Made by a program: the position numbers and the translations under genes
Assembly: GCA_041584015.1 (NCBI GenBank)
Contig: JBFHES010000134.1
Location: forward strand, 1 to 12,474
Reading direction: 5' to 3'
Source: JBFHES01 sp041584015
Lineage (GTDB): Bacteria > Bacteroidota > Bacteroidia > Bacteroidales > M50B96
Length of the DNA stretch: 12,474 nucleotides
Shown here: in pieces, positions 8,101-12,474 of the stretch
Layout of the letters: every line of letters starts with the position of its first letter
How positions within the stretch are numbered: position 1 is the stretch's first letter
The notes under the pieces: generated by a model
Seen by the model: only the letters and a program-made list of their open reading frames with translations
Told to the model about the DNA's origin: nothing
Database searches by the model: none

Positions 8101-8776
8101 ATTTATGGAAAAGGGATTGTATGATGTTGGATTGAAGGTGAGCAATGAGTTTGGATGTTTTGCCGCAACCAGATCAAATGAGATGATTGAGGTATTTGAG
8201 CAACCAGTTGCTGATTTCTTCCCAGACCCAATTTCAGTACCATTAAGTAAACCTGTTGTGTTCTTTGAGAACTTATCTGGTGATTTTGTAAATAGTTATT
8301 GGGATTTTGGTGACGGATTTGGCACCGATACTGATGTTTCTTCCTTACCACATACTTACAGTGATACGGGTGTATTTGAAGTTACCCTGATAATTGAAAA
8401 GATTGTTGCCGAATGGCAAGATCCAGATGGTGACATGGACCAATTATTATGCTATGATACTGTAGCTATGGATGTGCAGGTTTTTGAAGAGAATATATTC
8501 TTTGCTCCTAATGCATTTAATCCAACCAGTGATAATGTTGATAACAAAGAGTTCAAGCCTTTCTTGTTTGGATGGCATTATACCAACTACCATCTTATTA
8601 TTTATGACAGATGGGGTGAGAAGGTTTTTGAAACCTACGATAAGGACCATGGATGGGACGGTCGTATTAAGAACGGAGCCATGGGAAGTCCTGATGTTTA
8701 TTCCTGGATAGTAACTTATAAAGATGTTGATAAGCGAACACAGGTTAAAAACGGAGTAGTAGCATTAGTGCAATAA
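5156..8776 (+). CDS. Large secreted propeller/PKD/SprB-repeat protein with T9SS type B (CHU_C) sorting domain
   Basis: 1206 residues, Sec- then T9SS-exported, probably attached to the cell surface. The start at 5156 is preferred over an in-frame ATG at 5111 because it gives a 22-residue signal peptide (MISKKLLIVT..., likely cut after SYS, Q at +1) matching the paralogue on the left; the upstream start would add 15 mostly polar residues before it. Residues 23-381 form the same propeller-like head (GDPSATQSGVIVPKPLDP at 100-117, YGVEFSPDGTYLYGS, GGALQLAPDNKIY, EGLPTFV). Then come a PKD-like unit (382-460), an Ig-like unit (463-528), a PKD-like unit (529-612), two SprB-type repeats (about 617-690, 695-767), two Ig-like units (768-846, 847-927) and two PKD units (928-1015, 1016-1112; YWDFGDG is typical). 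The last 94 residues (FFAPNAFNP, YDRWGEKVFE, GWDG, YSWIVTY) are the gliding-motility-associated C-terminal domain, the T9SS type B signal. Function is unknown; adhesin-like architecture is inference. Confidence 0.93.
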   Translation: MISKKLLIVTLLLGMFHFSYSQGMEGYNWFFGDNATVTWTIGGVPTPLPGSALNTNEGCASISDPFGVVEFYTDGITVWNRFHIPMPNSMNSSAGGALHGDPSATQSGVIVPKPLDPDIYYVFTVDANLGTYGCAYSVVDMTMMGGLGDVIPGQKNIPLFTPSSEKIAAVTHANGFDMWVITHPWNSGSFQSYLVTNAGVATTPVISTTGTFYTGGSAGTRGYMKPNPDGTLIATGIEGMDKYELFTFDDLTGQLAMIISMPANYQDAYGVEFSPDGTYLYGSRRWGNPIFQWNVSSGVGPSIMASQQQIATLSTNYGGALQLAPDNKIYVARNNQPYLGVINDPNSVGLLSNYVEPGITLTPGTSSSEGLPTFVSSFFNIADYSFLNQCEGDSTIFHITNTDLLDSAWWQFDDPNSGAYDTSTIFTTTHIFSDSGTYDVMLITFRGGYPDTAIQAVEIYAYPEIGFQDSVICLGESVVLDAGWPNMEYFWSTASTDQTITVTPPDTLTYWVQVDNMGCISYDTITISPYSITADFAMDPIPCKNYNTMVTYTGNALPNATYNWNFDNANITAGVGAGPYTINWWEPGEYMITLDIAQGACVSSVNTSVIVNPLGLELAITGDDVPCHGEATGTVEVEVVGGNNGPFEFLWSNGSNDQNLVNVEAGSYSIIVTYNSICSDTAEYQIGEPAAEVGAEFIGNDIVCYGQTTGNATVAGTGGVGPYTYEWNLNGQTSPTIMDLAAAYYIATVTDSHGCQYTNGVLINEPDQLQLFGTPDQFICSGEEAAIFASADGGVPPYTFTWSTVGVGDTLLVDPTETTTYAVYVQDAAGNPGCSAGPVYALVNVFPDVSSHPYAFRDTICPGDSTVLYSTFTGGNGGPYTAFNELGEELSLPMTVSPEKTTTYYIKGKDNCNSPADSNQVTVYVMDVPAPSFEPDIVMGCEPLTVKFDYEGTGNNLNYLWSFYKDGGLEGEYETNRNPEHTFMEKGLYDVGLKVSNEFGCFAATRSNEMIEVFEQPVADFFPDPISVPLSKPVVFFENLSGDFVNSYWDFGDGFGTDTDVSSLPHTYSDTGVFEVTLIIEKIVAEWQDPDGDMDQLLCYDTVAMDVQVFEENIFFAPNAFNPTSDNVDNKEFKPFLFGWHYTNYHLIIYDRWGEKVFETYDKDHGWDGRIKNGAMGSPDVYSWIVTYKDVDKRTQVKNGVVALVQ
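7004..7456 (+). repeat. Two tandem SprB-type repeats within the 5156 gene
   Basis: Residues about 617-690 and 695-767 each carry the SprB repeat layout: DDVPCHGEATG or NDIVCYGQTTG, then GG-GP-(F/Y), a W, a central L, a strand such as GSYSIIVTY or AYYIATVTD, a late Cys and a final EP. SprB repeats are known from the mobile gliding adhesin SprB of Flavobacterium johnsoniae, which has many more copies. Here there are only two, embedded in a mixed stalk. Confidence 0.75.
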
Positions 8777-8783
8777 TATCGAA

Positions 8784-9764
8784 TTAATAATAATGCGTTT
8801 GAATTACCGGTTGCCACAGCAATCGGTAATTTTTTTGCTCTTTACCGAAGCATATATTTTCGAAAATACAATTATGCTTTTCTGGAATATCTATGATTGT
8901 TGAAAGGCTGCATGGCTTTTTTTCACACTTATGATGTTGACAAACCGGTTGCTCATTGCAGCAGCTTCTGCCATGTGGCCAAAAGAAATCATTCATGGCA
9001 GGCAATGGATGACCAGAATGGTGAGCAATAATACGCATCGCACTTATGCATGCTTCTCTCAATTCCTGATCACTTTTTATAGGCGTTCTGTTGATCAGTA
9101 TATTTCTCAATTGCTGGTCAACCTCTACACAACCTGTACGTAATAACACCCGTTGCATGTGATAATCCATTATTGGCATATAGCTTTCCATATTGTTCAG
9201 TTGCATTAATTCTGCATCATTCAGTAACTTCATTAAAAACGAACTCTTCTTTTTAAGAGGGTCAGAAAACGCAACGCTTCCACTCATTATTTCATAAAAC
9301 CGGGTTACACTATTATTGATCGTATTGAGCAGCTGAACAAAACTGCCATTATATTGCTCCTTCAACCATCGTTCTAAATCAATTAAAAGGTTTGCCCGTT
9401 CGTCAAGTCTATCCAGTGTGCAGGTAGCAGCATCAGGAGTTTGTAGAAAGGCTTTTTTAAGGGATTGTTCTATTGTTAGATTAGCATTGTTTAAATAAAA
9501 AGCTCCATCTAATAATGCTGAGCTGGAATGCAGCAGCCGAACATAAACTTCTTCAATAACATCCCATCCATAAATATTCAAGTCTTTGAAAGCCAAATTA
9601 TAGGTGTGATGACAAATAGCGACGGCATGAAAAAACGCTCTTGCTTTGTGTTCATCGTCAGCTTTGATTGTAAGAAAAGTTCTGTTCAGAAATTCCTTTT
9701 TTATGTTTTGGGTGGCAATTGAACCTCCAATTGCTTCGCATTGCTTCTTATTTACTGAAATCAT
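8784..9764 (-). CDS. Cys-rich protein, possible helix-hairpin-helix (HhH-GPD-like) glycosylase
   Basis: 326 residues, not firmly recognised. The protein looks cytoplasmic and mostly helical, with no signal peptide. Residues 195-212 read SYMPIMDYHMQRVLLRTG, which resembles the VDTHV-R region of HhH-GPD DNA glycosylases, where that Asp is catalytic. Near the C-terminus lies a cluster of seven Cys (268, 269, 275, 280, 285, 299, 305), which recalls the iron-sulfur loop of endonuclease III-type enzymes although the spacing differs from the classical C-x6-C-x2-C-x5-C. FSDPLKKKSSFLMKLL (166-181) is a further conserved-looking block, and FFHAVAICHHT (44-54) lies in the N-terminal part. I cannot see a clear catalytic Lys in a hairpin motif, so enzymatic activity is inference. 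The queuosine salvage hydrolase fold is an alternative with a similar overall architecture. Its start overlaps the stop of the CoA-binding gene (TAATG), indicating translational coupling. The tail overlaps the terminator of the convergent gene. Confidence 0.6.
   Translation of the reverse strand: MISVNKKQCEAIGGSIATQNIKKEFLNRTFLTIKADDEHKARAFFHAVAICHHTYNLAFKDLNIYGWDVIEEVYVRLLHSSSALLDGAFYLNNANLTIEQSLKKAFLQTPDAATCTLDRLDERANLLIDLERWLKEQYNGSFVQLLNTINNSVTRFYEIMSGSVAFSDPLKKKSSFLMKLLNDAELMQLNNMESYMPIMDYHMQRVLLRTGCVEVDQQLRNILINRTPIKSDQELREACISAMRIIAHHSGHPLPAMNDFFWPHGRSCCNEQPVCQHHKCEKKPCSLSTIIDIPEKHNCIFENICFGKEQKNYRLLWQPVIQTHYY
8802..8836 (+). terminator. Strong rho-independent terminator overlapping the convergent gene
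   Basis: Left arm AATTACCGGTTGC (8802-8814), loop CACA (8815-8818), right arm GCAATCGGTAATT (8819-8831): 13 pairs with one G-U wobble, then seven T (8830-8836). It ends the 5156 gene 26 bases after its stop. The same bases encode the C-terminal residues of the minus-strand gene. In the minus direction the hairpin is not followed by a T tract, so it should act in the plus direction only. Confidence 0.9.
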
Positions 9765-10213
9765 TATACCGGATATTTTCCGGCTAATTTATTAATTCCT
9801 CTGTGAATGCGATGCATAAAACCAACCGGTTTTGCATACATAAGAATACACTCCTTTACAATGAGATTAATTCCCAGGTGCTCATACTTTTTCATGATTT
9901 CTCCATTTTCCGATCCTTGCTGAAGCCATATATGTCTAATGCCATTCATAACCGCATCTTCAATAAGAGAAATCGAACGGTCCGGTGAGGTGTTGATTAT
10001 TATTGCTGATGTTTCTTCAGGTAACTCATTTATGGATTTGTAACAGCGATCCTTATCAAAAGTATCGAGATAGGGATTTACAGGTAGTACCTTGTAGCCT
10101 TTCCTCTTGAGGCTTTTATAAATGGTATTGCCAAATTTACCTTTGTTTCTAGAAACACCTGCAACAGCAATTAAAGGCTGATCAATAAATTCGTTAATTC
10201 TAATTAGTTCCAT
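9764..10213 (-). CDS. CoA-binding domain protein (YccU-like, CoA_binding_2)
   Basis: 149 residues, the usual length for this single-domain Rossmann family. Visible signatures are IAVAGVSRNKGKFG (15-28, nucleotide-binding loop), GYKVLPVNP (39-47), a strand IIINTSPD (71-78), IRHIWLQQGSENGE (92-105) and the C-terminal Cys122 in VKECILM. The family is known to bind CoA in structures, but the cellular role is generally undefined. It is the first gene of a minus-strand pair: its TAA shares one base with the ATG of the next gene (TAATG at 9766-9762). The start at 10213 is the first ATG and fits the family's N-terminus. A weak -7-like TAAATTTA lies upstream (10242-10235 on the minus strand) without a clear upstream TTTG. 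Confidence 0.9.
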   Translation of the reverse strand: MELIRINEFIDQPLIAVAGVSRNKGKFGNTIYKSLKRKGYKVLPVNPYLDTFDKDRCYKSINELPEETSAIIINTSPDRSISLIEDAVMNGIRHIWLQQGSENGEIMKKYEHLGINLIVKECILMYAKPVGFMHRIHRGINKLAGKYPV

Positions 10214-10399
10214 ATCGGGTACGTTAAGTTTATGTAAATTTAAAGGAATATTTGCAGTCTTTCATCTATTCTTGCTACTAATTACTTTGCTGCTGAATTA
10301 GTTATTGTTTTTTATTACGAATTTTTAAAACACCCTTTTCTGGCAAACCCTTCCGTAAACTCTGGCCATATATAATGAACTATATTACTGTAAAATGGC

Positions 10400-10407
10400 T
10401 ATTTTTG
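10400..10407 (+). promoter_or_regulatory. Exact -7 element just upstream of the 10412 gene
   Basis: TATTTTTG fits TAnnTTTG exactly and ends only four bases before the ATG at 10412. If used, transcription would start at or inside the start codon, giving a leaderless message. No TTTG is found 19-21 bases upstream. A TATAAT-like hexamer at 10371-10376 could serve instead, but it does not fit the usual promoter of this phylum. Confidence 0.3.
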
Positions 10408-10411
10408 AGAA

Positions 10412-11347
10412 ATGAAACTGGAAGAAGGAAAATCCTATCAATTCCTATTTATTAAAGAGTTGGAGGTTGGAGATGATCTGTTTTGGGTTCTTTTAGCGCC
10501 TGATGAGAAAAAGTACTTGGTTGAAGCCCTACACTATACAAAATATAATTTTAATGCAGGAAGCACCTATTCATGCAAGGTTGATAAAATTAATTGTACC
10601 GGTAAAATATATTTAGAGCCCGAGCATCCGGTGTACAAATTAGAAGGGGTGTATTCATTCGAATTAAGTAGAATCGATAAAATAAAGAACTCTTTTGGTG
10701 ATATGGAGAGCATAGTTGTTGTTACTGATATCTTCGGAAACGAGGCATTTGCAACAATTCCTGATATTGAACTCGACGAAAAAAGCCAGAAGTTGGATTT
10801 GCGGGTAGACCGGATTAAAAAGGGTAAGCTTTATCTTTCTTTCCCTGAAAAGGAGAATGGTGTTCAGCATCTAAGTAAAGGAGAACAATATCGATTCCAT
10901 ATTATTGGAATAGCTACTCTGGCAATTAACAGGGAATATTATAAACTTCGCGATGATAAGGGTATTCTTCATTATATCCGACTTAAATTTTATAACGAAG
11001 GCTATAACTTCAGAAAAGGCCAGTTTATATGGTGTGATGTTGTAAACGAGCCTGAATCTGGTAAGTATTATTTAGAGCCTGAATATCCGGCATATAAAAA
11101 AGGACAAGTGTATGAATTCTCAGTTGTCCGGGAAGATTTTCATTATACAACTGATGGAGGCAAAAGAGAAGTGTTGATTGTAAGCGATAAACATGGTAAG
11201 GAGTGTGTATTGTTTTATGATCAGGATATTAATCTGGAGAATGGTGCCACAACAATTAAGGCCAGAGTATTGTATAGTTTTAAAGGCAAATTATTTTTAC
11301 GTACACTTCCTATCGCTGATATATTAACCGATTCGTTAGATTTTTAA
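10412..11347 (+). CDS. Unrecognised protein with four OB/S1-like beta repeats
   Basis: 311 residues, no signal peptide or membrane segment, Lys/Glu/Tyr-rich, probably cytoplasmic. I do not recognise a named family. The protein is an obvious internal duplication (offset about 152 residues): GKIYLEPEHPVYK (64-76) repeats as GKYYLEPEYPAYK (217-229), YNFNAGSTYSCKV (45-57) as YNFRKGQFIWCDV (198-210), and the following VYSFEL (80-85) as VYEFSV (233-238). Each half splits again, giving four units (about 1-70, 77-147, 155-223, 230-300). Each unit opens with G-x-x-Y-x-F and closes with a strand plus GK-(I/L/Y)-(Y/F)-L. That closing strand resembles the end of S1/OB domains, so nucleic-acid binding is a reasonable guess but no more. 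The start is the only Met before residue 97. It is separated from the downstream relA-like gene by 147 bases. Confidence 0.85.
   Translation: MKLEEGKSYQFLFIKELEVGDDLFWVLLAPDEKKYLVEALHYTKYNFNAGSTYSCKVDKINCTGKIYLEPEHPVYKLEGVYSFELSRIDKIKNSFGDMESIVVVTDIFGNEAFATIPDIELDEKSQKLDLRVDRIKKGKLYLSFPEKENGVQHLSKGEQYRFHIIGIATLAINREYYKLRDDKGILHYIRLKFYNEGYNFRKGQFIWCDVVNEPESGKYYLEPEYPAYKKGQVYEFSVVREDFHYTTDGGKREVLIVSDKHGKECVLFYDQDINLENGATTIKARVLYSFKGKLFLRTLPIADILTDSLDF
10418..11311 (+). repeat. Internal 2 x 2 protein repeat in the 10412 gene
   Basis: Units A1 (about 3-70), B1 (77-147), A2 (155-223) and B2 (230-300) align by their ends: A1 closes with GKIYLEPE, A2 with GKYYLEPE, B1 with GKLYLSFPE and B2 with GKLFLRTLP. 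A1/A2 are closer to each other than to B1/B2, pointing to an ancient A-B duplication followed by duplication of the pair. Confidence 0.7.
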
Positions 11348-11392
11348 TTGATAGTATCAGGTGCATCTTATTCAAATGTTAACTTGTGCTAT

Positions 11393-11428
11393 TTTGCATG
11401 ATTTCTTTCAATATCTTTTTTATTTTTG
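11393..11428 (+). promoter_or_regulatory. Putative promoter for the relA-like gene
   Basis: TTTG at 11393-11396 and an exact -7 element TATTTTTG at 11421-11428, separated by 24 bases, somewhat longer than the usual 19-21. Transcription would start near 11434 and leave a leader of about 60 bases before the ATG at 11495. A separate promoter suggests the gene is not simply part of an operon with the 10412 gene. Confidence 0.4.
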
Positions 11429-11494
11429 ATGAATGTGAATAGAGCAGTTTTCAATAATTGTTTCAGGTTCAAAAAATAACTAAATTCTAGATGC

Positions 11495-12474
11495 ATGGCT
11501 GAGAGCGGACTGACAGTGGAGGAGCGCAAGGAGGTAGATGTTAAAATACGTCATTTAATCAATGCATGTAAATCGTTTATTAGCAGAGGGGAATTACGGC
11601 GTATTAGAAAGGCTGTTGATGTAAATATTAAATATTACATAGAAAACAGTGCGCGTAATACCGATCCGTATGTGAAAATGCCTTTCGAGGTGGCGCGTAT
11701 AGCCGCTGAAGAAATTGGCATGGGCGCTACTACAATTATATGCTCACTGCTATTTAAACCTGTTGAAGACAAGCATATTTCTCTCGATGAAGTCAGAAAG
11801 GAGTATGGCGAGGCAATTGCCGATATTATTGAAGGCGTCAATGCCATATCGCTTATTTCATCTTCACAATCATTAAAATCAGATAATCTCAGGAAATATT
11901 TAATGACCTTGGCAAAAGACGTCAGGGTGCTTATTATTCAGCTTGCGATAAGGTTATGTAAATTGCGTCATCTGAATTATTTCCCTGTTAATGTGCATGA
12001 GCGTATTGCACTTGAGGCTTCTGTATTGTTTTCTCCTCTGGCGCATAGGCTTGGTCTTTACAATATGAAGGGCGAACTTGATGACCTTGCAATGAAGGTG
12101 ACTATGCCTGATGTATACTTGAGTATTGACAAGCGGTTGCAGGAGACACAAAAGGAGCGTGTAACATTTGTTTCTGATATTATCGTGCCGCTTCAAAAAT
12201 CACTTGATCGTCATAAAATTAAATGTGAGATTAAATGGAGGACCAAAAGAGTCCATTCCATCTATCGGAAGATGAAGCAGCAAAATGTTGAGTTTGATGA
12301 GGTGTATGATAAGTTTGCTATTCGCCTGATAATAGATACAAAAGCGAAGACTGAGAAATCAGAATGCTGGAGGGCGTATTCATTGGTAACAGAGATTTAC
12401 AAACCTAATCCAAAGCGGCTGAGGGATTGGATCTCTATACCCAAATCTACTGGATATGAATCGTTGCATACAAC
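11495..12474 (+). CDS. relA: RelA/SpoT homologue with degenerate hydrolase domain, 3'-truncated
   Basis: 326 residues are visible before the window ends; full-length members are about 730 or more, with TGS and ACT domains after the synthetase. ATG 11495 is the first Met after an in-frame TAA (11477-11479). Residues 40-200 align with the HD hydrolase domain, ending in PLAHRLGLYNMKGELDDLA (181-199). All its metal-binding positions are changed: HP-x-x-VA reads MPFEVA (62-67), LLHD reads LLFK (85-88), and the late ADRLHNMR reads AIRLCKLR (151-158); only ED (91-92) of the hydrolase motif remains. The (p)ppGpp synthetase domain starts at about 245 and looks normal: KWRTKRVHSIYRKM (247-260), YDKFAIRLI (271-279) and IPKSTGYESLHT (315-326). 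The enzyme is therefore predicted to make (p)ppGpp from ATP and GTP/GDP without hydrolysing it, like RelA; a bifunctional Rel elsewhere in the genome would be expected. Catalytic residues beyond the edge cannot be judged. Confidence 0.93.
   Translation, partial: MAESGLTVEERKEVDVKIRHLINACKSFISRGELRRIRKAVDVNIKYYIENSARNTDPYVKMPFEVARIAAEEIGMGATTIICSLLFKPVEDKHISLDEVRKEYGEAIADIIEGVNAISLISSSQSLKSDNLRKYLMTLAKDVRVLIIQLAIRLCKLRHLNYFPVNVHERIALEASVLFSPLAHRLGLYNMKGELDDLAMKVTMPDVYLSIDKRLQETQKERVTFVSDIIVPLQKSLDRHKIKCEIKWRTKRVHSIYRKMKQQNVEFDEVYDKFAIRLIIDTKAKTEKSECWRAYSLVTEIYKPNPKRLRDWISIPKSTGYESLHT

Noticed and set aside
6838..8650. Several 65-95 residue open frames within the second T9SS gene on either strand
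   Set aside because: Shadows of a repeat-rich gene whose own frame is supported by signal peptide, PKD/SprB motifs and sorting domain.
10371..10376. TATAAT hexamer as the promoter of the 10412 gene
   Set aside because: Fits the E. coli rather than the Bacteroidota consensus and has no matching upstream box; mentioned only as an alternative.
11349..11361. Small palindrome TTGATAGTATCAG after the 10412 gene as a terminator
   Set aside because: Loop is too small and no T tract follows.
11635..12196. Minus-strand open frames inside the relA-like gene
   Set aside because: They are antisense to a well-supported RelA/SpoT reading frame and show no domain.
1..12474. Mobile element, phage or defence island
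   Set aside because: No transposase, integrase, inverted terminal repeats, tRNA or recognisable defence genes; composition looks uniform by eye.

Overview
The window looks like chromosomal DNA of a Bacteroidota bacterium. The evidence is: two very large secreted proteins ending in the two classical type IX secretion system (T9SS) sorting domains (type A and type B/CHU_C); SprB-type repeats; AT-rich intergenic DNA with matches to the Bacteroidota promoter consensus (TTTG about 19 bases before TAnnTTTG); and few Shine-Dalgarno sequences. I cannot place it below phylum from this sequence alone.

Layout, left to right. (1) 1-1149 (+) is the C-terminal two thirds of a YtcJ-like metal-dependent amidohydrolase, cut by the window edge. 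(2) 1451-4852 (+) is a 1133-residue exported protein: signal peptide, beta-propeller-like head, PKD-like unit, eight Cys-containing Ig-like repeats and a T9SS type A tail, followed by a strong intrinsic terminator. (3) 5156-8776 (+) is a 1206-residue paralogue with the same kind of head, a different stalk (PKD, Ig-like and two SprB repeats) and a type B (gliding-motility-associated) tail, again followed by a strong terminator. (4) On the minus strand, 10213-9764 encodes a small CoA-binding (Rossmann) protein and 9764-8784 a Cys-rich protein possibly related to helix-hairpin-helix DNA glycosylases; stop and start overlap as TAATG, so they are probably co-translated. (5) 10412-11347 (+) is an unrecognised 311-residue protein built of four OB/S1-like repeats. 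(6) 11495-12474 (+) is the N-terminal part of a long RelA/SpoT homologue whose hydrolase (HD) active site is degraded while the synthetase part looks intact; it runs off the right edge.

How the parts may work together: genes 2 and 3 are best read as a pair of cell-surface proteins with equivalent heads but different stalks and different T9SS sorting signals. Each has its own promoter and terminator, so they can be expressed separately. The minus-strand pair is a translationally coupled operon convergent with gene 3; the gene 3 terminator lies inside the last codons of the downstream minus-strand gene. The RelA-like enzyme probably makes (p)ppGpp without degrading it. Nothing here (transposase, integrase, tRNA, CRISPR) marks a mobile island. 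The items that look least described are the propeller-headed A/B sorting pair, the four-repeat 311-residue protein, and the CoA-binding/Cys-rich gene pair.
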